Shown here: piece by piece, positions 7,400 through 15,227 of the stretch
Layout of the letters: the number at the start of each line of letters is the position of its first letter
Numbering within the stretch: position 1 is the first letter of the stretch
Assembly: GCA_018702715.1 (NCBI GenBank)
Contig: JABIYQ010000395.1
Span: 1 to 16,897, forward strand
Reading direction: 5' to 3'
DNA: 16,897 bases
Origin: Desulfobacula sp.
GTDB taxonomy: Bacteria; Desulfobacterota; Desulfobacteria; Desulfobacterales; Desulfobacteraceae
Made by a program: the position numbers and the translations under genes
Notes under the pieces: model-generated
Seen by the model: the letters and a program-made list of their open reading frames with translations, nothing else
What the model was told of the DNA's origin: nothing
Databases searched by the model: none

Positions 7400-7615
7400 T
7401 TATTTAAAAAGATATTCAAGACCATTGAGTTTGATTTCATAAACAGTCTGTAGCATTTCTCCAAGTTTTCCTTCGGGAAAACCTTTATGTGAAAACCAGA
7501 CCCGATATCGTTCTGGAAGGTCGACTAAACGCAAACCCTTATATTTCCCGAAAGGCATTTTTGTAGTTGCCAGAGTAATGAATACTTCTTTGTCGGGTTG
7601 AATGAGTTTTGTCAT
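7400..7615 (-). CDS. DUF3820 family protein
   Basis: A 71-residue protein that I recognise as DUF3820, annotated in some databases as a putative quorum-sensing-regulated virulence factor. The family core is clear: MPFGKYKGLRLVDLP (residues 20-34), then a VWFSHKGFPEGKLG segment and a C-terminal EIKLNGLEYL. It is soluble, with no signal peptide, and full length for the family. Its biochemical function is unknown. No convincing ribosome site precedes the ATG at 7615. It is transcribed leftward toward the tRNAs and lies 178 nt downstream of the export operon on the same strand. It may be read from that operon, although the gap argues for independent expression. Confidence 0.85.
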   Translation of the reverse strand: MTKLIQPDKEVFITLATTKMPFGKYKGLRLVDLPERYRVWFSHKGFPEGKLGEMLQTVYEIKLNGLEYLFK

Positions 7616-7793
7616 ATTTTTAGCGGTTGGCTTGGGAAATCAATCCTGTTTTTTTTTAATATTTCAATTCCATTTTTATTTAAAAATTCGATAGATTTGC
7701 TGCAGATGGGAGCGTTCGTTCCTCATTGATTAAATTTCGAAATCCTTCAGCAAAATTAAACGTCACAATCCGTATCTTTCCAGAGCTTACCTT
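7616..7793. other. Intergenic gap between the export operon and the DUF3820 gene
   Basis: This 178-base AT-rich stretch follows the last gene of the minus-strand operon. I see no reading frame of note, no clear hairpin plus T-run terminator and no convincing promoter. How the long operon ends is therefore not visible. Confidence 0.5.
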
Positions 7794-8711
7794 CTATTGA
7801 GAATGTGTTTCCATGTTGCCCAGATCTTCCATGAGGGTTTCCAGGTTCATCCTCTGGCTATCCGAGCCGTAACCGCCTTCTTGTATCTGTTGTGAGCGGC
7901 TCCGTTCTCTGTCATCATATCGATTGTATAGATCTTGAATAGATACCCTGGGTGGGGTTGTCTGGACCTGATCCTGTCTGTTTTGTAAGCTATGGGCTGT
8001 AGGAGGGGTCGATTGAATGGTCTCATTGGTCTGTGCCTGATTCCCCGGCGGTCCCAGAGTAAGATCTGAAAATAAGAATGTTTCCTTTTGCGGACCATCA
8101 CTTAAGCTGCCCTTATAGATGGCAATAATTCCTCCCGAACCTTGGGAGGCAAGGTCGGGCCACTCCATTGTTCCGACTTTGGTGCTTATACTTTTGTTGA
8201 GGCTCCTGACAATGCCGGAAAAAAGATCTCCTTTACGTTCCAATATAAGAATGGCATCACCTTTATTCCATTGAATCACCTTTTTCCCATGGATCGTTTT
8301 GTTTGATGAAATGGTAAAACGGATGATCACTCCTTTGTCAGTATTGACCCTTAGTAGTTTGAAATTTGCCCCCCCTTTTGTAGACAGGAAAACACCCCAT
8401 GAAGTCCCTTTTGTCACGGGTGCATCTGTCACCTTGGAAATAATTCGGACATCTCCTGAAAAAGATTTTTGTAAGCCGAGCAGGCTGTCCTTTCCCACTT
8501 GTGCTTTGAAAGTGTTTTTCTCTTCATTTATACCAAGAAATTCATTTTGATCATTCCCGCTATTTAAAACGTTCCAGCCGTTTGGTGCTTGAATGGCATA
8601 AGAAGTAAAAGGGAACGACAGACAGATGATGATATAAAAACTAAAAAGCAAATAATATGATCTCAATGCGTGAACCGGACTAGCAGTGATTGATCCATCA
8701 TACAGTTTCAT
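7794..8711 (-). CDS. Exported protein with probable concanavalin A-like beta-sandwich domain; last gene of the CsgG-linked operon
   Basis: Not assigned to a named family with certainty. I chose the ATG at 8711 because a strong AAAGGAG lies 6 nt upstream; the ATG at 8733-8735, overlapping the previous stop, would add eight residues. The 305-residue product has a long polar start, a hydrophobic segment (about 19-35) and a likely signal peptidase site near SYA (37-39). Residues about 45-220 look like a beta sandwich of the LamG/DUF1080/DUF1349 type, with alternating strands such as GDVRIISKVT, SWGVFLS, FKLLRVN and GVIIRFTI. A Gln/Pro/Thr-rich linker (221-255) leads to a charged tail with DLYNRYDDRERSR (260-272). 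A related string occurs in the coiled-coil protein of the same operon. It may bind glycan or coat the giant protein; that is inference. Confidence 0.75.
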   Translation of the reverse strand: MKLYDGSITASPVHALRSYYLLFSFYIIICLSFPFTSYAIQAPNGWNVLNSGNDQNEFLGINEEKNTFKAQVGKDSLLGLQKSFSGDVRIISKVTDAPVTKGTSWGVFLSTKGGANFKLLRVNTDKGVIIRFTISSNKTIHGKKVIQWNKGDAILILERKGDLFSGIVRSLNKSISTKVGTMEWPDLASQGSGGIIAIYKGSLSDGPQKETFLFSDLTLGPPGNQAQTNETIQSTPPTAHSLQNRQDQVQTTPPRVSIQDLYNRYDDRERSRSQQIQEGGYGSDSQRMNLETLMEDLGNMETHSQ

Positions 8712-8734
8712 TAAATTCTCCTTTACATCACCCA

Positions 8735-11700
8735 TTATTTATTGAAATCATTTTCAAGATCTTTTATAATTTTTCTTGTCTTTTGATAAACATCACTTTC
8801 ATAAGAGTCATAGGTTGAAGTTGATTTTGCCTTAGCTTTTCCAGTACCACCCACCAGTTTATTGATGATAGAAAACCGTTTAAGATTGTCTCGGTAAACC
8901 GGGGAATTCATGCGATAAAGTTTTTTCATATTTTTTATTTTATTTCGGTGATCCTGGTATCGTTTTTGTATTTTAGGCTGCAATTTTTCAGTGGGCATGG
9001 CCGGGATTTTCATTTTTCCAACCTCTTTTGATTTGGATAAAAAACCTTGATGTGATATCATGTTATCCTTTGACCACTGGGCAATTTTTTTTCTAAGGTC
9101 AGGGCGAACATCTTTTCTCACATTAACAGATTTGAGTATACCCATCATTTGATCCAGAAGATTAGAAAGGTTGACATGATATTTTTTAACTCGAACGGCA
9201 CAGTCATATTTAAGGTTCATTGCATCCAGCGCTCTTTTTGCCTCAGTATTGATCTGGTTGAAGATTCTTTCCAAATCAGGGTTGGGATCTCTTTTAACCG
9301 GAGATTTTTTTCCCTTGGTTGAATACCGATAATCCAGGGGCGCATTCACAGAAGAACCTGTGGAACTGCCCGTGGTATTGTCTGATGGTGTATCAACCCA
9401 TCCAGTCGGCGGGACAGGTAAATTTTTTGTATCAGCGGAATTGTCCACCCAATTGCCGGCAAATTTAGGTGAATCACTGCCGGTTCCATTTTCTCCTTCC
9501 AGAAAATCATCCAGATCTGGTGCAGTAGCCTTTGACTTTTGGCACTCATCGTGGGCCAGTTCCAACTGGGTTGCCTGGTGATTAAATATTTCTCCTGCTT
9601 TTTCGAAAAGGTTTTCCCAGGTAATACTGATTTTTTGCAGCGCATTTATGCTTTTTTGTAATAAAATGTCACGTGTGGTTTGAATCGCGGTTAGATACCC
9701 TTCAAGCAATCCAAAACTGTCAAAGTAAACCGCATAGGACTCGACTCCCTCAGGGAAAAACATCTGTGTGATACTCTCCAATTGCTTACCCATTTTCTGG
9801 CGGTGCAGTGGGGGGCAGTCAAGAATACTTTCAGTAAATCCAGATAAAAACCGTCCCACTTTCCCGTTCAGGGAGCTACGTTTTTTTTTCCATTTTTCTT
9901 CTTCCCGGCTCAGGAACTCCAAATAATTTTTGCCGATAACCGGGATTTTATAAGCGGCAAGGGCTTGGCCATCTTCGGTGTTTCTTACCGCCACAGTAAT
10001 TTCATCGTTCATGGAATGAATCGGAAAAATTCTTTTTCCAACCTGAAGATAGCCTAAGGGTAGAGGTATTTCGTTCCCCCATACCGGCTGGGCTGGAGGG
10101 AAAAGAACTTTAAACTTTACCGCCTGTAGGTGCTCTTCCTTAAACTCGTGTAGATTGCTTTTAAGGATCGTGTATTCTCCATTCAGGACAGAATAATTTT
10201 TTGAACTTTCAGGTGTTGTTTCTGTTTTCTCGGACAGGAAATTCTGGCTTTCGGTTGTGGCATTATGTATGATTTCCTGAAGCTTTTTTTGACTAATAAG
10301 TTTTTCTTTTCCCAGAGTGAGGAGTCCCTTTTTTTTTTTGCTAAGAATCTTTTTTTGATCACGCTGGTATCTGCGGTCGAGGTCTGAAAAATCAATGTTT
10401 TTGCCAGTTTGATATTTTTTGATATCCTCAGCTCTGCTGCAGGTAGCGTTTGGATCATCTTTGTAACGATCCCACTCATACCCTTTTGCAACATCCTGCA
10501 CCAGGTGTGATGTTTTATGTTTACCATAGTCATCCTCGATAATTGATTCTTCCCAATGAGGTTTGCCTTTATATGCTTCTAAGCCATTCAGATCCTGCAT
10601 TACCATAGTCGATGCAGTTCCCATAAAGCATTGCTTAATCTTATTTTCAAGTGCAGCAATACTAGCTTGTTTGTTCTTTATTTTTGCTGTACGAGCATCT
10701 GCCCGCCATTTTTTCAAGTCCTTGAGTTCCTGTTCTGAAACTCGTTCAAGCTTTGCAATGTCTGATCTTTTTGTCTTTATTTGATGAGCGGCCGATAAAT
10801 ACTCATAAGTAAAAGAAGTATCCTGCTCGAAGACAACCCCTTTCCAACCCATTCCGAATGGATAGTCGGCAATGATAGTCCCGTCAGGCACTGTCACCTG
10901 CAGAGCTAATCCTGGAAAAATATCATGATCCCGGTAAAAAATATCCAGGACATCATCAATAGTGTATCGTTTCATATCCCGTTGACTGATTATTGCGCCT
11001 GCAGCCTTTGTCATCTGTTTTTGAAAGTTTACCGCCGTCGGGGAAATGATAGAATATCTGTCTTTGAGATTTTCGTTAAAACTGATTTGAAATGTGTATG
11101 TATAGGCTGATTTATCATATTGATCTACATTCTCTTCTTTCGAAACATCAATCTTAAGCATGTCAGCAAGATTTCGTTTCTTTTTGGGTGGCTTTTGTCC
11201 CTGAGACGCAGTTGCTTTGTCTGGAACCACAGGTTTTCTGGCGGCCAACTCAGGATCGTATTGACCGGATAGTTTGTTATATCCTCTTTTAAATTGTTCA
11301 TACTGACTTTTACCAACCAAACCCTGTTCCACAGCCTTTTCCCAGGCCGTCTGCATTCTGTCATGCTCCAGTATTTTTTTCTGTTCGTTTGTCATGGATT
11401 CGGGTTCATTGTTCAGAAACGATTTCAGGTCCTTTAATACGGATTCCACTTCTTTCTCCCACTTTTTTTGCCGAACCCTGGATTCCATGTGAAGAGCCTG
11501 TTTTTCAGCCAGGGCCATCATCTGCAAATCCACCTGAAGACCTTCAAAGTCGAGGTATTTTTCCTCCAGGGCTTTAAAATTCGCTAAGTCTTCAGCAAAA
11601 TAATGAACCCCATACCTATAACCGCGAACATAAGCCCACAGAGCACTTGGATCTTTTCCAGCCGCTTCATCCAGGTAATAGTAATACCATGTTTCCTCGT

Positions 11701-13354
11701 TTGCTTTGGCACCCATTTCCAGTGCTTTCCCAAGGCCTGTTGCATAAACGGTTTCATACAAAATGAGCCTGCCAAGGGTTTTTAAGGCACTTTCATCAAC
11801 ATCGGTATGTTCTATTGCTTTTTCCGCACCAGTTTTGGCACCGGAATAGAGCATATGGCCGATCATAAGGTAATTTAAAGCAGTCATCCCTTTCCCAAGG
11901 ACTTTGCCTGCTGACGCTTTAAATGTGGTACCCGGTTTGGAATTTTTTATCATACTCATTTTGGATTTTTTCAAAACCATCTCTCTGACTTTGCTGTCAG
12001 GAATGATCTCGCCAGTTTTCGCGTTCAGGTAGCTGATTCTCCCCTTGGGAGAAATCTGGACGCTTACACTTGTTTTTGTTCCCTTGATCTGAAAAGATCT
12101 TGTCCCTTCCATTTTCATCAGGTTGGCAGAGCCGCCAGGTTGCCTTGAGATGCTCTTGTTCGCATAGTGGTGTTTGGTATTGTAATTAAAAGCATTGGTT
12201 TTGGCGTTTTTAAGCGCTTTCTTGGCTTTGGCAATGGCGTTTTTATTCCCTCCTTTCAATGCACGTTCATAATTTTTGGTGGTGGTTTTGACCCTGTTGT
12301 TCATGGTATTGGCTTTTGCCTGATAAATATTTTTGGTATTCTGGTATGCAAGGTTGTTGTATTTTTGTACTTTATCAAAAAATGCTTTTTTCTGTGCAGG
12401 AGTTACAAGCCCCAATGCCTCCGGGGGCACCCTTTCTTTGAGTTGTTTGCATTTGTTTAAAAAATCCTGATCCACAATCCCGCCATTTCCCATCATCCGG
12501 CTGGTCATTTTTCCGGCTGTCCGCCAGTCCCCTTTTTTCCAGGTCATCACATCCTTATTAAGTGTATAGCCTCCCTTTTTAACCAAGTCCTTGGAATAAA
12601 GGTGTTTGTCCCACGCTTCCACTTTAACCGCACCTTCTGTGAAATTCAGAATTTCTTTTCCGGTCTTCGGGTCGTATTTCACCCGCCAGGGTTTCCCTGT
12701 TTTAGGGTCGTACTTGACCTTCATGCCGCCGGCATATTCTTTGTCATAAAGTTTTGCACCCATTTCCAGTTCAGCAGCACTGCTACCGGCTGGGGAAGGA
12801 TAGGCCGTGGGACCTCTGTAAAATTCAGCGTTCAGTTCTTTTATAAAAACACGATCGCCTTCTACAATGGTTGTGTATCCCATGTTTTCTGCAGTTTTAA
12901 CAATTTTATTGAATTTTACTCCATCCACATTGACGTGTTCTGCATCACTTAAAATACCGCAATACCCCTTGACTCCGGGAGGGGTTCCCGTCATTTCCAG
13001 GCCGCCCACCCCTGCTTTTCCTTTAAATGATTTAATATCCTTGAGACGCTCTAAATTCCATTGGTTTGATTCCTTCAGGGTTTTTTGCAATGTGTTTTGA
13101 TATTGAGAGGGGTTTGCCTTGATTTTATCTAACTCACCGATCCTGTTTTCCAAAATTGCTTCTGTCTGTTCAGTTTTCACGGACCAGTCACGGGGTTTAT
13201 GGGTCACTTTTAAAGGAGTGGGTTTCACCGATCTGCCGATATTGTATTTGTCTTTTGCCGAAACCGTGTCCCCACACGGAGCTGAAACCGGTAAAAACAA
13301 GATCAAAGAAATGACCAGCCACACAGCAATGCATCCTGAACCTGTCATTTTCAT
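8735..13354 (-). CDS. Giant exported lysine-rich protein (1539 aa), family unknown; main component of the CsgG-linked operon
   Basis: I do not recognise this protein. The start is the ATG at 13354: it overlaps the TPR gene stop as ATGA and has GGGGAGAAG upstream. A GTG at 13378 would only add eight residues before the signal peptide. Residues 1-33 form a signal peptide (hydrophobic core 8-24). The mature protein is strongly basic and mostly helical-looking. Regions: a compact N-terminal part (about 115-260) with a duplicated VKYDPKTGK; an Asn/Lys/Ala helical stretch (325-400); a Gly-rich hydrophobic stretch (484-552); charged coiled-coil-like segments (590-700 and 860-910); a region with strand-like segments (750-850); a second beta-looking part (1060-1145); a Gly/Ser/Asp/Pro linker with two W-V-D repeats (1285-1345); and a helical C-terminal part ending in NDFNK. 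Only a few scattered cysteines are present. Candidate cargo or scaffold of the CsgG-like channel. Confidence 0.85.
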   Translation of the reverse strand: MKMTGSGCIAVWLVISLILFLPVSAPCGDTVSAKDKYNIGRSVKPTPLKVTHKPRDWSVKTEQTEAILENRIGELDKIKANPSQYQNTLQKTLKESNQWNLERLKDIKSFKGKAGVGGLEMTGTPPGVKGYCGILSDAEHVNVDGVKFNKIVKTAENMGYTTIVEGDRVFIKELNAEFYRGPTAYPSPAGSSAAELEMGAKLYDKEYAGGMKVKYDPKTGKPWRVKYDPKTGKEILNFTEGAVKVEAWDKHLYSKDLVKKGGYTLNKDVMTWKKGDWRTAGKMTSRMMGNGGIVDQDFLNKCKQLKERVPPEALGLVTPAQKKAFFDKVQKYNNLAYQNTKNIYQAKANTMNNRVKTTTKNYERALKGGNKNAIAKAKKALKNAKTNAFNYNTKHHYANKSISRQPGGSANLMKMEGTRSFQIKGTKTSVSVQISPKGRISYLNAKTGEIIPDSKVREMVLKKSKMSMIKNSKPGTTFKASAGKVLGKGMTALNYLMIGHMLYSGAKTGAEKAIEHTDVDESALKTLGRLILYETVYATGLGKALEMGAKANEETWYYYYLDEAAGKDPSALWAYVRGYRYGVHYFAEDLANFKALEEKYLDFEGLQVDLQMMALAEKQALHMESRVRQKKWEKEVESVLKDLKSFLNNEPESMTNEQKKILEHDRMQTAWEKAVEQGLVGKSQYEQFKRGYNKLSGQYDPELAARKPVVPDKATASQGQKPPKKKRNLADMLKIDVSKEENVDQYDKSAYTYTFQISFNENLKDRYSIISPTAVNFQKQMTKAAGAIISQRDMKRYTIDDVLDIFYRDHDIFPGLALQVTVPDGTIIADYPFGMGWKGVVFEQDTSFTYEYLSAAHQIKTKRSDIAKLERVSEQELKDLKKWRADARTAKIKNKQASIAALENKIKQCFMGTASTMVMQDLNGLEAYKGKPHWEESIIEDDYGKHKTSHLVQDVAKGYEWDRYKDDPNATCSRAEDIKKYQTGKNIDFSDLDRRYQRDQKKILSKKKKGLLTLGKEKLISQKKLQEIIHNATTESQNFLSEKTETTPESSKNYSVLNGEYTILKSNLHEFKEEHLQAVKFKVLFPPAQPVWGNEIPLPLGYLQVGKRIFPIHSMNDEITVAVRNTEDGQALAAYKIPVIGKNYLEFLSREEEKWKKKRSSLNGKVGRFLSGFTESILDCPPLHRQKMGKQLESITQMFFPEGVESYAVYFDSFGLLEGYLTAIQTTRDILLQKSINALQKISITWENLFEKAGEIFNHQATQLELAHDECQKSKATAPDLDDFLEGENGTGSDSPKFAGNWVDNSADTKNLPVPPTGWVDTPSDNTTGSSTGSSVNAPLDYRYSTKGKKSPVKRDPNPDLERIFNQINTEAKRALDAMNLKYDCAVRVKKYHVNLSNLLDQMMGILKSVNVRKDVRPDLRKKIAQWSKDNMISHQGFLSKSKEVGKMKIPAMPTEKLQPKIQKRYQDHRNKIKNMKKLYRMNSPVYRDNLKRFSIINKLVGGTGKAKAKSTSTYDSYESDVYQKTRKIIKDLENDFNK
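12656..12718 (-). repeat. Protein-level tandem repeat VKYDPKTGK in the giant exported protein
   Basis: Residues 213-221 and 225-233 are identical nine-residue strings with a 12-residue period. The two DNA copies differ at six of nine codons, always silently (for example GTC/GTG, AAG/AAA, CCT/CCG). Confidence 0.85.
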
Positions 13355-14160
13355 TGGGTCTTCTCCCCATTGCGCCACTCATTTATTAGTCGTTGAGCAT
13401 ATTCAGAATTATGCTTGCGCGCACCCTTTTTGTCTGCAATCTGTGCAAGATGTTTTTCAGCTTCAGTTTTTCTATTCTCGTGATAAAGAAGAAGGGCAAG
13501 TGCAATCCTGGCACTTTCCTTCATTGGATGTTGATTCAAGAGCTTCTGGTAAAACTTTATACCTCTTGGGACCTGGGAATCTATCACATAAGCGCTGCCC
13601 ATCAAACCAGCCAGCCGTTCATCCTCTATTTTAAGCCTCCCTTCCGACATCACTGTTTCAAACTGATCAAGGGCTGAGGAAAATTTTTGTTGATTGTATA
13701 AAATCCTGGCAAAGAGAAGTCGTGCGATATGGTTTTCAGGGTTCAGACCAACGGCTTTTTCTGCCGCATCTTCCGCCATCATCAAAGACCATGGATTTTC
13801 TTTCATCTGCCAGTGTAGAACAGAAAGCAAAAACCAGCATTCAGAGTTGTCAGGTGTCAGCTGGGTTGCTGACCCGGCATAGGAGAGAGCCAGGATATAA
13901 AGATCCATGTCACCTTTTTTATCCGCAGCTTTTGAAAGCCGAAGTGCATGTTTCATGCGGATCATGGAAAGTGCCTGAAAATTTTGAGGAGCAGGATTTT
14001 TGTTGATTTGATTTAATGCAGATTGTTCATCTTTAAACGGCTTAGCGACAAGAGTCTCTTCAGACCCATGGACAAAGCTGGGGTAAATGAAGGTAAGGTA
14101 AAAAACGAAGTGAAAAAAAATATGTTTCCAGGAATTGGTTTTTCTAGTCAAACGGAACAT
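13351..14160 (-). CDS. Exported TPR-repeat protein
   Basis: A 269-residue protein with a basic N-terminus, a hydrophobic segment (about 13-28) and probable cleavage after VHG (residue 32), so it should be periplasmic or envelope-associated. From about residue 63 to the end it is made of helix pairs with tetratricopeptide spacing: ALSYAGSATQLTPDNSECWF, AEKAVGLNPENHIARLLFAR, ILYNQQKFSSALDQFETVM and ALLLYHENRKTEAEKHLAQI. The LNPEN and TPDN turns are typical TPR joints. Such proteins usually act as binding scaffolds in assembly or export machines. The ribosome site AAGGGG precedes the ATG. It lies 20 nt after the coiled-coil gene and overlaps the giant gene as ATGA, which suggests coupled synthesis. 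Its partner is probably one of the other operon products (inference). Confidence 0.85.
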   Translation of the reverse strand: MFRLTRKTNSWKHIFFHFVFYLTFIYPSFVHGSEETLVAKPFKDEQSALNQINKNPAPQNFQALSMIRMKHALRLSKAADKKGDMDLYILALSYAGSATQLTPDNSECWFLLSVLHWQMKENPWSLMMAEDAAEKAVGLNPENHIARLLFARILYNQQKFSSALDQFETVMSEGRLKIEDERLAGLMGSAYVIDSQVPRGIKFYQKLLNQHPMKESARIALALLLYHENRKTEAEKHLAQIADKKGARKHNSEYAQRLINEWRNGEKTQ

Positions 14161-14180
14161 TGATGCCCCTTATCCATGGT

Positions 14181-15170
14181 TCAGTATAGCTGCTGAAAGC
14201 AAAGATTCATGCTGGTAAAATTGTTGAGAACCCGAAACGAATCAATATCTCCAACACACGGCATCTTTTCTTTATCTCGGGCTGCCTGATTCAATTGGTT
14301 CAGAATCCATTGTCTTTCCATTGAAGAGCTGAAAGGGTAGCATTGTCGGCAGGTTGCTCTTTTATCCAGTCCCCTCAACTCAACGAGTAAGGCATTGGGC
14401 CGGTAATCAGAGTTATTGGGGAAAAAACCGGTCCCGTCTCCAAACTGGCTGTAAACGCCAGTAGGATAGCTGTTCTTGTACCATAATCTTTCCAGATCAT
14501 ATTGTCGCCGACTGTCAACTTCTTCCTGCCTCAATCTCTCTTTTTGAGCATATCGATCATATAATTCTTTGTCAGTGATTCTGGGGAGGCCTTTCTCCCA
14601 CGGGGTAGCTGTCCCAGATTCTTTAAATTCAGATTCCACCGATCGTTCCAGATTAGATAATTCCCGGCTCAATTGATAACTTTCTTTTTCTTTGATCTTA
14701 AGTTCCTTCTCATTTTTCTGAATCGTATCTTCAATGCGATTCAACAATTTGGTGATCATCATTTTTGCATCAACAAAATTCAAAGGAACTGCTCCGAGAA
14801 TATCTGTAATGATCATATCATTTTTATAGATCCTGCCACGATTTAAGGGGATACGCGCATTCAAAGCCATACGCTGGGCACTGCTCAAACTTGTTTTTTC
14901 CTGAATAAAGTCAACGCCATTTTCAATAACATTCAAAATGATTTTCAGATCCCAGCGCAAGTTCCTCAACCTTTCCATTTCCATGCGAATTGCGCTGACG
15001 TTTGCATTAACCACCGCCCATTTTTTGTCCGTTGCGATATAATTTTTTGTTGCCATTGTTGTGGCAGTCGCATCATTTTCTTCGGACAATGCCGGGACTC
15101 CAGTTAAAAGAACAATAATGATCCCTAAAATACTTATAGATTTTTTCATTTTTATAACCTTGGAAAACAT
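14181..15170 (-). CDS. Periplasmic coiled-coil protein with four-cysteine C-terminal tail
   Basis: No family recognised. The 329-residue product starts with a signal peptide (KMKKSISILGIIIVLLTGVPALS) and likely cleavage near residue 29. An alternative ATG at 15149 gives a more standard signal peptide, but AAAGGG before 15170 favours the longer form. Residues about 50-80 and 135-185 are charged heptad-like helices, probably coiled coils. A motif KELYDRYAQKERLRQ (201-215) is echoed in the last gene of the operon. The C-terminal part is aromatic-rich and holds four cysteines (274, 277, 305 and 324, the first two as CRQC), possibly disulfide-bonded. It lies 57 nt after the CsgG-like gene and 20 nt before the TPR gene. 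It could be a periplasmic adaptor for the channel (inference). Confidence 0.75.
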   Translation of the reverse strand: MFSKVIKMKKSISILGIIIVLLTGVPALSEENDATATTMATKNYIATDKKWAVVNANVSAIRMEMERLRNLRWDLKIILNVIENGVDFIQEKTSLSSAQRMALNARIPLNRGRIYKNDMIITDILGAVPLNFVDAKMMITKLLNRIEDTIQKNEKELKIKEKESYQLSRELSNLERSVESEFKESGTATPWEKGLPRITDKELYDRYAQKERLRQEEVDSRRQYDLERLWYKNSYPTGVYSQFGDGTGFFPNNSDYRPNALLVELRGLDKRATCRQCYPFSSSMERQWILNQLNQAARDKEKMPCVGDIDSFRVLNNFTSMNLCFQQLY

Positions 15171-15227
15171 TTATCCCTTTGATTTGTAATAATTAAAGGC
15201 AGCATCATATCATTTTATGTCATGATA

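Noticed and set aside
7156..7407. An 83-codon + strand frame across the tRNA genes
   Set aside because: It spans tRNA-Gly, tRNA-Cys and the terminator; the reading is an artefact of RNA genes.
8735..13354. RHS or polymorphic toxin identity for the giant protein, suggested by the YDPKTGK repeats
   Set aside because: RHS repeats are far more numerous and spaced about 20 residues apart; here there are only two units, and no C-terminal toxin or adjacent immunity gene is visible.
13119..13634. A 171-codon + strand frame
   Set aside because: It lies opposite the giant-protein and TPR genes, which have signal peptides, ribosome sites and sensible domain content. Its product has no such features.
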